Shown here: positions 7,166 to 15,646 of the stretch, in pieces
Numbering within the stretch: the first letter of the stretch is position 1
Layout: each line of letters begins with the position of its first letter
NCBI GenBank assembly: GCA_900550865.1
Contig: URTM01000017.1
Coordinates: 1-55,032 of the forward strand
DNA length: 55,032 bases
Origin: an uncultured Dorea sp.
GTDB taxonomy: Bacteria > Bacillota > Clostridia > Lachnospirales > Lachnospiraceae
Direction: 5' to 3'
The notes under the pieces: generated by a model
Seen by the model: only the letters and a program-made list of their open reading frames with translations
What the model was told of the DNA's origin: nothing
The model's database searches: none
Program-made: the position numbers and the translations under genes

Positions 7166-9319
7166 ATGAAACTGGTGCAGGATTTACCAGAGATATTTGA
7201 AGAGTTTGGAGAAAAAAAGAGGGAAGCATTTCTGGAAATAAAAGAATATAAAGATAAGGGAATTCCGGTTGTGGGAATGTATTGTGCCTATTTTCCGACA
7301 GAACTTGCGATGGCGGTGGGAGCAATTCCGGTAGGACTTTGTTCTTTTTCCAATGAGACAATCACGGCGGCGGAACGGGATCTGCCGAAAAGTATGTGTC
7401 CACTGGTAAAATCCAGTTATGGATTCGCAATCAGTGACAGATGTCCGTTTTTTCATTTTGCAGATCTCGTGATCGGAGAGACGACCTGTGACGGAAAAAA
7501 GAAGATGTATGAGCTGATGTCGGAATTCAAACCGGTGCATGTAATGGAACTTCCGAACAGTCAGTCTGAAAGAGGACTTGCTTTCTGGAAAAGCGAAATT
7601 ATCCGGACGAAAGAATATCTGGAAGAATTCTTTCATGTCGTAATTACGGAAGAGATGATCCGGGATGCGGTACATTTGAATAATCAGATCCGTACCTCTT
7701 TGAAAAATCTTTGCGAAGTGATGAAACTGGATCCGGCTCCGGTAAGGGGCGAGGACATCCAGAAGATGGTGCAGGGAAGCAAATACCGGTTCGATTTTGC
7801 GACGACTCCGGGCGTGGTGAAAGAAGTGATCGATAAGATCATGACAGAATACAGACAGGGAAAACATCTGGAAAAACGCCCGAGAATACTGGTGACAGGA
7901 TGCCCGATCGGCGGTGACAGCCTGAAAGTGATCCGTGCGATAGAAGATAATGGCGGAGTCGTTGTGGCGATTGAAAACTGCAGCGGTGTGCGGACACTGG
8001 GAAATCCGGTGGAGGAAGACTGTGAAGATATTTACGAGGCTATTGCCAGAAAATATCTGTCAACAGGATGTTCGATCATGACACCGAATGATAACCGGAT
8101 CGATCTGATCGGTGAGATTATAGATGAATATCATGTAGACGGCGTGGTCGAGATGATCCTGACAGGATGTCATGCAACAGGGGCAGAATCTGTCTATATA
8201 AGAAAATTTGTGACGGAAGAGAAACACCTGCCGTATATTGCAATCGATACGGATTATTCTGCCGCAGATCGGGGACAGATTGCTACCAGACTGACGGCAT
8301 TTCTGGAGATGATCCAGCCGGGGACGGATGAACACATGGACATCAATTATTGCTATAAGATTGTGCTGGCTGGGCTGACAGAACAAAAGTCCAGAAAAGA
8401 AATTCTGGAAGAGATATGGAAATATACGCATATCCCGGTATGTATAAAGACCGGAGAACAGGAAGCAGGAGAATGGATCGGAATCAGCAGGAAAGAAGCA
8501 GAACAGGAAAGCCGGAAAAAGATGGAATATAAGCTGTCCGGGAAGAATGGAGTTGTGATGGCCGTTGTTCCGGATGGCATCAGCAGGGAAAATGTGGAAG
8601 AACTTCTGGAACTTTTGGCAAAAAGTTATTATATGAGAACACATTCCCATGATACGGAAGAAAGAGAACTTCCTGATTATATGTGGATTGTGGCAGAAGA
8701 TTCGAAAGACCTCCTGCAGATAGAACAGAATCTGACAAAACAGATGAAAGAGAACAAAATGATAACAGGACTGAAACTGCGGCAGGTACAGGAGAATGAG
8801 TTATTCCTGTTGGGAATGGCTGGAAAAGAAGCCAGAAACTGTGTGATCGATATTTGCCGGAAATCTATGGAAGATGCAGACGGAAAGGTAATGATTGGAA
8901 ATGGATTTTCAGACTGTGAGAAAAAGGAAGAGAACAGACAGCTTCAGTGGCGGGTACTGAATATGGCTGCAGGGCAGAATCAGAAAGAACAGGTCCTGCT
9001 CGTGGAACATTATTATCATGCACTTGCAATTAACTGCATCAGTGAGAATCTGGGGCAGGAGAACATATATCTGGAAGAATTGGAGATTCTGAAAGAAGAG
9101 GACCGGAAAACAGGAAAAGAACTTTATGAGACATTGTATTGGTATCTACGGATGAAACGGAACGTTGCACAGACGGCCGCAAGACTTGGAGTCCACCGGA
9201 ATACGTTACTGCCAAGAATCGCACGGATCAATGAGCTTTTAGATCTGGACGAAAAAGACGGAATAGAATGTGAAAGAATTCTGATGGGAATGGAAATAGA
9301 AAAGTTAAAAAATGACTGA
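7166..9319 (+). CDS. HgdB-like Fe-S protein fused to a PucR regulator
   Basis: This 717-residue two-part protein carries, at residues 1-385, a complete HgdB-type (2-hydroxyacyl-CoA dehydratase/double-cubane protein) module. That module aligns without gaps to the whole 383-residue protein at 21310, with Cys40, 59, 78, 93, 108, 246, 272, 302 and 335 all shared. From about residue 391 a complete PucR regulator begins (MDINYCYKI, matching the N terminus of the upstream regulator) and ends in the HTH RNVAQTAARLGVHRNTLLPR (about 665-684). The start at 7166 follows GAGGAG at 7153-7158. No frame disruption lies between the halves. The likely role, inferred, is a transcription factor whose DNA-binding part is governed by an ATP-activated low-potential Fe-S cluster or its substrate. 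No activase is adjacent; the nearest is at 17247. Confidence 0.9.
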   Translation: MKLVQDLPEIFEEFGEKKREAFLEIKEYKDKGIPVVGMYCAYFPTELAMAVGAIPVGLCSFSNETITAAERDLPKSMCPLVKSSYGFAISDRCPFFHFADLVIGETTCDGKKKMYELMSEFKPVHVMELPNSQSERGLAFWKSEIIRTKEYLEEFFHVVITEEMIRDAVHLNNQIRTSLKNLCEVMKLDPAPVRGEDIQKMVQGSKYRFDFATTPGVVKEVIDKIMTEYRQGKHLEKRPRILVTGCPIGGDSLKVIRAIEDNGGVVVAIENCSGVRTLGNPVEEDCEDIYEAIARKYLSTGCSIMTPNDNRIDLIGEIIDEYHVDGVVEMILTGCHATGAESVYIRKFVTEEKHLPYIAIDTDYSAADRGQIATRLTAFLEMIQPGTDEHMDINYCYKIVLAGLTEQKSRKEILEEIWKYTHIPVCIKTGEQEAGEWIGISRKEAEQESRKKMEYKLSGKNGVVMAVVPDGISRENVEELLELLAKSYYMRTHSHDTEERELPDYMWIVAEDSKDLLQIEQNLTKQMKENKMITGLKLRQVQENELFLLGMAGKEARNCVIDICRKSMEDADGKVMIGNGFSDCEKKEENRQLQWRVLNMAAGQNQKEQVLLVEHYYHALAINCISENLGQENIYLEELEILKEEDRKTGKELYETLYWYLRMKRNVAQTAARLGVHRNTLLPRIARINELLDLDEKDGIECERILMGMEIEKLKND

Positions 9320-9344
9320 TACGCCTGGGATCGGTCATTTTTTT
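9311..9344 (+). terminator. Terminator overlapping the end of the HgdB-PucR gene
   Basis: AATGACTGAT (9311-9320) pairs with ATCGGTCATT (9330-9339), one G-U, followed by a T-run. The gene's stop codon (9317-9319) is inside the 5' arm. Confidence 0.85.
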
Positions 9345-9634
9345 AATTAATTTATTAATCGAGGTGGCCTCTCGATCCTTGAAGAAAACAGTATAAAGTG
9401 CGTATTGTTCAGGTTCCATGCTCTAAGAAAAACTAAGAGCATTCCACATTCACCAGAACCACTTTATGCTGTTTTCTTCAAGTCGTGACTGGTAGAGGAT
9501 GTTAATAAATGAAATGCCCGGAAGTGTAACCCGGTGGAGTCCACTACGGTTACGCATTTGCCATTTAATTCGTAAGGCATTTGATACCTACTTTTTATGC
9601 AAGTCCGGGTATCCAACGCCTTCCTGAATTAAAT
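9345..9634 (+). ncRNA. Structured element, copy 1 (variable long-helix family)
   Basis: This is a non-coding stretch of about 290 bases with an ordered fold. AT-rich ends can pair (TTTATTAATC near 9351 with TGAATTAAA at 9625-9633). A 23-bp helix (9378-9400 with 9460-9482, one G-U) encloses a second hairpin (ATGCTCT 9418-9424 / AGAGCAT 9436-9442). Then come GTCGTGACTGG (9482-9492), a hairpin GTAACC...GGTTAC (9526-9553) with inner GTGGA/TCCAC, and GTCCGGGTATCCA (9603-9615). AAATGCC (9512-9518) can pair with either GCATTT (9554-9559) or GGCATTT (9576-9582), an alternative fold. The same block order recurs at 22471-22844. The orientation is inferred. I do not recognise the family; it could be a structured RNA or a mobile palindromic element. 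Confidence 0.6.
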
Positions 9635-9653
9635 CCCAACCCTGCTGCACATC

Positions 9654-10346
9654 TTATGCATCCCTGCACTGCTTCAAATACTGCTTCGTATAAGTGCAGA
9701 CTGCAAAGCATTTTCCGCACAGATCTGCATCAATTCCCGTGCTTTTTTGCATGATCTCACGGCATTTCTTATGACACGTGGAGATGGCTATGATATTTTC
9801 ACGAGGTATGCCGGGGCGCCACAAAGTATTTTTCAGGGCATGTGCCGGACAATATCTGACGCAGGCATGACAGGCACCGCACTGAGAGTGTGTAACCGGA
9901 ACATCGCAGGTCAGCGGGGCATCGGTCAGAAGAGAAGCAATCCTTACGGCAGAACCATATTGTGGTGTTACCAGTCGGTTGTTTTTGCCGATCCAACCAA
10001 GACCAGCTCTGGCGGCAATCGTTTGGTGTGGCAAAGGAATACAGTTATCTGAATCTGTCATTTCCTGGTCTGTCGTCCGGGCATAAGCATGATAGCCTCT
10101 GGCGGTCAGGTATTTCGCACCGGCAGTTACGATGGTGTTCAGTTTGTCGCTCAAAGAATTATAAAGTTCGTAGTATTCTCTTGTTGGAGCAAGCTGAAGG
10201 TCTTTGATGACATGCTTCGGTAACGGGACTGCGACTGCAATACCGACCGGATAGTCAGTAGATGGGACTGCGGTCAGATCCCCAATTCCGACCAAAGCAG
10301 CACCCTGTGAGATTAGATAATCTCTGAATTCTTTTGTGGGATTCAT
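9654..10346 (-). CDS. QueG-like double [4Fe-4S] protein (short)
   Basis: This 230-residue protein is related to epoxyqueuosine reductase. It contains the family block ARAGLGWIGKNNRL, a first ferredoxin-like set CGACHACVRYC and a second set built from CHKKC and CGKCFAVC, giving eight cysteines for two [4Fe-4S] clusters. It is clearly shorter than true QueG (usually above 300 residues), so another corrinoid- or Fe-S-dependent reductase role is as likely as tRNA modification. The start at 10346 is set by AAGGAGGG immediately upstream; the longer frame begins in the divergent promoter region. It is transcribed away from xdhC across a 98-base gap and converges on structured element copy 1. Confidence 0.8.
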   Translation of the reverse strand: MNPTKEFRDYLISQGAALVGIGDLTAVPSTDYPVGIAVAVPLPKHVIKDLQLAPTREYYELYNSLSDKLNTIVTAGAKYLTARGYHAYARTTDQEMTDSDNCIPLPHQTIAARAGLGWIGKNNRLVTPQYGSAVRIASLLTDAPLTCDVPVTHSQCGACHACVRYCPAHALKNTLWRPGIPRENIIAISTCHKKCREIMQKSTGIDADLCGKCFAVCTYTKQYLKQCRDA

Positions 10347-10444
10347 AAAAATCCCTCCTTTCAGAACATTTCCGTTCATTGACTTATTGTACATTCAATT
10401 TTACAATAGAATGCAGAAGAAAGATAGTGGGAAAGGAAACTATT

Positions 10445-11485
10445 ATGGAAAGTAAAATGACGGAATTAATGGAAGCGATTCAGGAAAGTGAAGGACAGGC
10501 AGAACGCAGGGTGCTTACTTTGCTGGGTGGCAGATACATTTCTGAAAAGGCACTGGTCATAGATGGAAAAATTGTCTGGGAAAGCAGGAAAAATGGTTAT
10601 TTTCATGGATATACAGATGAGATAAAGAAGATTGCAGAAAGTGGAATCACCTATATTGGAAATGAGAAAGTATTCTGCGATACATTGGGACAGGAAAAAC
10701 AGATTGTGATCTGTGGTGCCGGTCATGTGTCGATTCCGGTGATTAAAATGGCAGTGATGATGGACTGTGAGGTAATTGTACTGGAGGATCGTCCGATGTA
10801 TGCGGATCATGCAAGAATGGCCGGGGCGTCACAGGTTATCTGTGAACCATTCGAAGAAGCACTGGACAAGATACAGGGAAGTGCGGATACGTATTTTGTG
10901 ATCCTGACGAGAGGACACCGGTATGATCAGATCTGTCTGGAGAAAATAGCCGCAAAAGAGCATGCCTATATCGGTATGATTGGAAGCCGTAGAAGAACAG
11001 CACTGGTAAAACAAAGTCTGGCAGAAAAAGGCGTGGATCAGGAGGTGCTGGATGCAGTGTATACACCGATCGGTCTGGATATCGGAGCGCAGACACCGGC
11101 AGAGATCGGAGTGGCAATTATTGCAGAGATTATTGAAGTAAAGAACAGGAAGAAACGGACTTATGGATATTCCAAAGAAATTATGCGTGCGCTGACTGCT
11201 CAGGAACCGTATCCGGAAAAGAAGATAATGGCAACGATCATTACCAGACACGGTTCCGCACCACAGGGGCTGGGAACCAAAATGCTGATATACAGAGATG
11301 GCCGCTGCGTTGGGACGATCGGCGGCGGATGTATGGAAGCAAGAGTCATCCAGATTGCCAGACTTATGGCAGCAGGAGAAGGAGAACAGGCAAGGATCTG
11401 CCATGTAGACATGACCGGAAATGAAGCTGAAGAAGAAGGTATGGTCTGTGGCGGGGAAGTGGATGTATTTCTGGAAATCGTCTAA
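10445..11485 (+). CDS. XdhC/CoxI-family molybdoenzyme maturation factor
   Basis: This 346-residue protein is of the type that inserts sulfurated molybdenum cofactor into xanthine dehydrogenase/aldehyde oxidase-type hydroxylases. The Rossmann (XdhC_C) part comes first, about residues 85-230 (IVICGAGHVSIPVI...YIGMIGSRRR), and the XdhC_CoxI part last, about 255-346 (RHGSAPQGLGTKML...GTIGGGCMEARV). Many XdhC proteins have the opposite order. The start at 10445 follows AAAGGA; the earlier ATG at 10379 lies in the promoter region. No molybdenum hydroxylase gene is in the window, so its client is elsewhere. It is 35 bases from the next gene. Confidence 0.85.
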   Translation: MESKMTELMEAIQESEGQAERRVLTLLGGRYISEKALVIDGKIVWESRKNGYFHGYTDEIKKIAESGITYIGNEKVFCDTLGQEKQIVICGAGHVSIPVIKMAVMMDCEVIVLEDRPMYADHARMAGASQVICEPFEEALDKIQGSADTYFVILTRGHRYDQICLEKIAAKEHAYIGMIGSRRRTALVKQSLAEKGVDQEVLDAVYTPIGLDIGAQTPAEIGVAIIAEIIEVKNRKKRTYGYSKEIMRALTAQEPYPEKKIMATIITRHGSAPQGLGTKMLIYRDGRCVGTIGGGCMEARVIQIARLMAAGEGEQARICHVDMTGNEAEEEGMVCGGEVDVFLEIV

Positions 11486-11520
11486 GCGCGGAAAACAGAA
11501 TCACCGGAGGCATTAAAAAG

Positions 11521-12078
11521 ATGATAGAAGTAGAGGTAAAAATACCCATTGAAAATATAGAAAAGATAAAGCAAAAATTGCTTGAAACAGGGTTCATATA
11601 TCAGAAAACCGTTGTGGAGACAGATACTTATTTTACCAGTGATCACTATAATATGCGAAAGAAGGACAAGGCACTGCGCATTCGTAAGACGGAGAATCTG
11701 GATACGGGAGAAGTAAAAGCACAGCTTAACTGCAAAGGACCGAAATTAGACCAGGTATCCATGACCAGGAAAGAAACAGAGATTGATATCTATGAGCCGG
11801 AAAAGATGGAAGACATTCTTAAAGAACTTGAATTTTATCCAGCGTCTTGCAGAGTGAAGAAGACAAGAGGTTATTATATAAAAGATCATATGACAGCGGC
11901 TGCAGATAAGGTAGAGAATCTGGGCAACTTTCTGGAATTGGAAATAATTGTTGCAAAAGAAGAAGAACGAGCAGGTGGATTGGATATGATATATGAGCTA
12001 ATGAGAATGTTGGGATGCGAAAAGACAGAGACAGTAAGGGATTCATATTTGTCAATGTTAGAAAAACGAGGTGTCTAG
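11521..12078 (+). CDS. CYTH-domain protein (class IV adenylate cyclase / triphosphatase-like)
   Basis: This 185-residue protein opens with EVEVK, the ExExK motif of the CYTH triphosphate-tunnel fold, and has further acidic/basic strands such as KALRIRKTE and YYIKDHM. Family members include CyaB-type cyclases, thiamine triphosphatases and tripolyphosphatases; the sequence does not decide which. A GGAGG site precedes the start. It follows xdhC with no terminator, so they are probably co-transcribed. Confidence 0.85.
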   Translation: MIEVEVKIPIENIEKIKQKLLETGFIYQKTVVETDTYFTSDHYNMRKKDKALRIRKTENLDTGEVKAQLNCKGPKLDQVSMTRKETEIDIYEPEKMEDILKELEFYPASCRVKKTRGYYIKDHMTAAADKVENLGNFLELEIIVAKEEERAGGLDMIYELMRMLGCEKTETVRDSYLSMLEKRGV

Positions 12079-12096
12079 CATCAGAAAGATCCATGA

Positions 12097-12127
12097 GGGA
12101 CAGATAAAAAGCCAAATTTCCTGTCCC
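12097..12127 (+). other. Stem-loop after the CYTH gene
   Basis: GGGACAG (12097-12103) pairs with CTGTCCC (12121-12127) without a T-run. It may be a weak terminator for the xdhC-CYTH unit or an RNA end-protecting hairpin. Confidence 0.35.
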
Positions 12128-12132
12128 CGTGG

Positions 12133-12164
12133 TTATTGACAAAAATTATCAATAAGTCTATACT
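12133..12164 (+). promoter_or_regulatory. feoAB promoter with overlapping dyad (Fur-like operator)
   Basis: TTGACA (12136-12141), a 17-base spacer and TATACT (12159-12164) form a near-consensus promoter. A dyad TTATTGA (12133-12139) ... TCAATAA (12149-12155) overlaps the -35 box, where an iron-dependent repressor such as Fur would be expected. The repressor identity is inferred. Confidence 0.75.
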
Positions 12165-12247
12165 AACCTTACGAGTTGAGAAATATTATCAGTAACAGTG
12201 GGAATAACCCCACTTTCTGTAGATAAATTTGGAAGGAAGTACAGACG

Positions 12248-14590
12248 ATGACATTAAAAGAATTACCAATCGGTAAAAGTGCAACATTGACAGTCGTAGG
12301 TGGAGAAGGTGCATTGAGACAGCATTTTCTGGATATGGGACTCATTCCGGGGGCAGACGTTACCATGGTAAAATACGCGCCAATGGGTGATCCGGTGGAA
12401 CTTCGTATCCATAGTTATGAACTGACACTCAGACTTGCAGATGCGGAAAAGATAGAGATTACAGATGTCCGTGATGAAATTAAGATTAAGAATCAGATTC
12501 CGAAAGAGAAGATTGATCATCCGGGACTTGGAGAAGGTGGAAAATATCATGAAAAAGCAGATGAGAATCCACTGCCGGATGGAACAACACTGACATTTGC
12601 ACTGGCAGGAAATCAGAATTGCGGAAAGACGACACTGTTCAACCAGCTGACCGGCTCTAATCAGCATGTGGGAAATTTCCCGGGAGTGACAGTTGACCGT
12701 AAAGATGGAGTGATCAAGGAACACAGTGATACTCTGGTAACAGATCTGCCGGGGATCTACTCTATGTCTCCGTATTCCAGCGAAGAGATCGTGACCAGGA
12801 ATTTTGTGTTAAATGAGCATCCCAAGGGAATCATCAATATCGTGGATGCAACCAATATTGAGCGGAACCTGTATCTGACCATGCAGCTGATGGAGCTGGA
12901 TATTCCTATGGTTCTGGCACTGAATATGATGGATGAGGTGCGGGATAACGGCGGATCGATCCTGGTAAATGAGATGGAGCAGGAACTTGGAATACCGGTT
13001 ATTCCAATCTCGGCTGCGAAGAATGAAGGAATTGAAGAATTGATCGAGCATGCCGTGCATGTGGCAAAATATCAGGAAAGTCCGGGAAGACAGGATTTCT
13101 GTGATGCAGATGACCATGGCGGAGCAGTACACAGATGCCTGCACGGGATCATGCATCTGATCGAGGATCATGCAAAGAAGGCAGACATTCCGGTAAGATT
13201 TGCGGCATGCAAACTGGCAGAAGGGGATGAACTGATCCTGGAACAGCTCAAGCTGGATGAGAATGAAAAACAGCTTCTGGAGCATATTGTAAAGCAGATG
13301 GAGCAGGAACGAGGACTTGACCGGTCCGCAGCGATCGCAGATATGCGTTTTACATTTATTGAGAAGATCTGTAATGCTACGGTTGTGAAGCCGAAAGAAA
13401 GCAAGGAACATCTGCGCAGTGTGAAGATGGATAAGATCCTGACGGGAAAATATACAGCTATTCCGTGCTTTGTTGCAATTATGGCGGCTGTATTCTGGCT
13501 GACATTTAATGTGATCGGAGCTGCGTTGTCGAATCTGCTGGATATGGGAATTTCTGCACTTACGAATCTGGTAGATGGTGCGTTGACATCTTGGAATGTC
13601 AATTCCGTTATTCATTCGCTGGTAATCGATGGAATCTTTAACGGTGTGGGAAGTGTGTTAAGTTTCCTTCCGGTTATCGTTACCTTATTCTTTTTCCTGT
13701 CCATTCTGGAAGACAGCGGATATATGGCAAGAGTTGCATTTGTGATAGATAAATTACTCCGTAAGATCGGACTTTCCGGACGGAGTATCGTACCGATGCT
13801 GGTAGGATTCGGATGTACGGTTCCAGGTGTTATGGCGAGCAGGACACTGCCTTCGGAGAGAGACCGTAAGATGACGATACTTCTGACACCATTTATGAGT
13901 TGCTCGGCGAAACTCCCGATTTATGCATTTTTTACGGCAGCATTTTTCCCAAAACAAGGAGCAGTAGTGATGGTAGCGTTATATTTTGGTGGAATACTGA
14001 TGGGAATTCTGATGGCGCTGCTTTTAAGAGGAACGATGTTCAAAGGTGAGGCCGTACCGTTTGTCATGGAACTTCCGAATTACCGTATGCCGGGAGCAAA
14101 GAATGTAGGGCAGCTTCTGTGGGAAAAAGCAAAGGACTTTTTGCAGAGAGCATTTACCGTAATCTTCTTTGCAACAATTATCATCTGGTTCCTGCAGACA
14201 TTTAACTTACACATGAATGTGGTGGCAGATTCCAAGGACAGTATCCTGGCAGTTGTGGCAGGAATCATTGCACCGGTATTCCTTCCGCTTGGTTTCGGAA
14301 ACTGGAAGATTTCTACTGCACTGATCACAGGATTTATGGCAAAGGAAAGTGTGGTATCTACGCTTTCGGTACTCTTTGGAAGTACGGCAGAACTGACGGG
14401 AGCAATTACGCCGGTGGCAGCAGCAAGCCTTTTGGTCTTCTGTCTGTTGTATACACCATGTGTTGCGGCTATTGCATCGATCAAGAGAGAACTTGGCGCA
14501 AAATGGGCGGCATATGTGGTGCTGGGACAGTGTGTGGTTGCGTGGATCGCAGCATTTATCGTGCATCTGATTGGTACGTTGGTGATGTAA
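12248..14590 (+). CDS. feoB: Ferrous iron transporter, FeoA-FeoB fusion
   Basis: This 780-residue inner-membrane Fe(II) importer carries an N-terminal FeoA (SH3-like) domain at residues 1-75 and FeoB from about 113. The FeoB G domain shows G1 GNQNCGKTT (121-129), G3 DLPGIYS and NMMD. Many transmembrane segments follow from about 395, including the gate regions (VGFGCTVPGVMASRT and the STLSVLFG region). FeoA and FeoB are separate genes in many Clostridia; here they form one continuous frame. It has its own strong promoter at 12136. It would supply iron to the unusually many Fe-S proteins encoded nearby. Confidence 0.95.
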   Translation: MTLKELPIGKSATLTVVGGEGALRQHFLDMGLIPGADVTMVKYAPMGDPVELRIHSYELTLRLADAEKIEITDVRDEIKIKNQIPKEKIDHPGLGEGGKYHEKADENPLPDGTTLTFALAGNQNCGKTTLFNQLTGSNQHVGNFPGVTVDRKDGVIKEHSDTLVTDLPGIYSMSPYSSEEIVTRNFVLNEHPKGIINIVDATNIERNLYLTMQLMELDIPMVLALNMMDEVRDNGGSILVNEMEQELGIPVIPISAAKNEGIEELIEHAVHVAKYQESPGRQDFCDADDHGGAVHRCLHGIMHLIEDHAKKADIPVRFAACKLAEGDELILEQLKLDENEKQLLEHIVKQMEQERGLDRSAAIADMRFTFIEKICNATVVKPKESKEHLRSVKMDKILTGKYTAIPCFVAIMAAVFWLTFNVIGAALSNLLDMGISALTNLVDGALTSWNVNSVIHSLVIDGIFNGVGSVLSFLPVIVTLFFFLSILEDSGYMARVAFVIDKLLRKIGLSGRSIVPMLVGFGCTVPGVMASRTLPSERDRKMTILLTPFMSCSAKLPIYAFFTAAFFPKQGAVVMVALYFGGILMGILMALLLRGTMFKGEAVPFVMELPNYRMPGAKNVGQLLWEKAKDFLQRAFTVIFFATIIIWFLQTFNLHMNVVADSKDSILAVVAGIIAPVFLPLGFGNWKISTALITGFMAKESVVSTLSVLFGSTAELTGAITPVAAASLLVFCLLYTPCVAAIASIKRELGAKWAAYVVLGQCVVAWIAAFIVHLIGTLVM

Positions 14591-14598
14591 AGAGTCAT

Positions 14599-14650
14599 AA
14601 AAAACTCCTGTGGATGGAATTAGATATGTTCCATTCACAGGAGTTTTTTG
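14599..14650. terminator. Bidirectional terminator between feoB and panS-like gene
   Basis: AAAAACTCCTGTG (from 14599) pairs with CACAGGAGTTTTT (to 14649), extended inside by ATGGAA/TTCCAT, with A- and T-runs on both sides. It serves the two converging genes. Confidence 0.88.
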
Positions 14651-14659
14651 TTGCATATA

Positions 14660-15643
14660 TTAAATTACATGCTCTGCTTTTGCTATTTGTTCCTTTATCT
14701 TATACCTTCCGCTGCGCCGGAGACTTGCGAATAAAGAGCCTGAAATATTGTGCCATACACTGAAGATTGCTCCGGGCAGTGTGGCAAATGGGTTTGCGGC
14801 AAAGTTTGCGGTGGCAAGTGTGATAGCAAGACCGCTGTTCTGCATACCGACTTCGATCGCAAGGGCAGTTGCTTTGTCATATTCCACATGGAAGATGCGC
14901 CCGGCAAGTAATCCAAGCCCCATACCTGCAAGATTATGTAAGATAACGATACAGAGTACGAGGAATCCGGATGTCATGATCTTTTCCGCATTTACTGCGA
15001 CGATTCCGCTGATGATCATGACGATGGATACAACGGAGATCAGCGGAAGGATGCCGGATAATTTTTCAATTTGTCTGCCGATCAGTCTTCGTAGAAGGAT
15101 ACCCAGAAGAACCGGGATCAGTACGACCTTTACAACCGAGATCACCATTCCCGGGAAAGATACCTGAACCCATGCACCGGCAAGTAAGTATACCAGAAGC
15201 GGCGTCATAACCGGTGCTGCCAGAGTTGAAGTGATCGTCATACCAACAGAAAGTGTAACATCACCACCTGCTATATAAGTGATTACATTGCTGGCAGTTC
15301 CGCCGGGACAGCATCCGACCAGGATGGCACCTAGTGCGATATCCGTTGGCAGATGAAGGAGGACCGAGAGTCCCCATGCGATCAGCGGCATAATCGTATA
15401 TTGTGCGGCAAATCCGATAATGATCTCTTTTGGTCTGGTAAATACTACTTTAAAATCTCCGATATGAATCGTCAGTCCCATGCCGAACATGGCAACGCCG
15501 AGAAAGATCGAAGTATAGTTTGTAGTCCATGCAAATCCATCACGCCAGAAGAAGGCAATGACAGAAAAGCAGATAATAATCATTCCAATATATTTGGTAA
15601 GAACAGAACTGATCCGTGATAATACCTTTGTTATCTGCTCCAT
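14660..15643 (-). CDS. BASS-family transporter, PanS-like (ketopantoate/pantoate)
   Basis: This 327-residue membrane protein has about ten transmembrane segments and belongs to the bile acid:sodium symporter superfamily. It contains GCCPGGTASNVITYIAGGD and GMQNSGLA, the paired discontinuous-helix motifs. Its start lies four bases beyond the panC stop, so it is co-transcribed and probably coupled with panC and panD. In Salmonella the BASS protein PanS imports ketopantoate. With panC and panD here, but no panB or panE in the window, import of (keto)pantoate is the most economical reading (inference). Confidence 0.85.
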   Translation of the reverse strand: MEQITKVLSRISSVLTKYIGMIIICFSVIAFFWRDGFAWTTNYTSIFLGVAMFGMGLTIHIGDFKVVFTRPKEIIIGFAAQYTIMPLIAWGLSVLLHLPTDIALGAILVGCCPGGTASNVITYIAGGDVTLSVGMTITSTLAAPVMTPLLVYLLAGAWVQVSFPGMVISVVKVVLIPVLLGILLRRLIGRQIEKLSGILPLISVVSIVMIISGIVAVNAEKIMTSGFLVLCIVILHNLAGMGLGLLAGRIFHVEYDKATALAIEVGMQNSGLAITLATANFAANPFATLPGAIFSVWHNISGSLFASLRRSGRYKIKEQIAKAEHVI

Positions 15644-15646
15644 ATA

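Noticed and set aside
9654..10346. Naming this gene queG
   Set aside because: It is about 230 residues and lacks part of the N-terminal domain of true epoxyqueuosine reductases; no other queuosine gene is present.
13168..13602. Long minus-strand open frames opposite feoB, copA and other genes
   Set aside because: They have no ribosome sites, low-complexity composition and exact overlap with well-identified genes. They are shadow frames.
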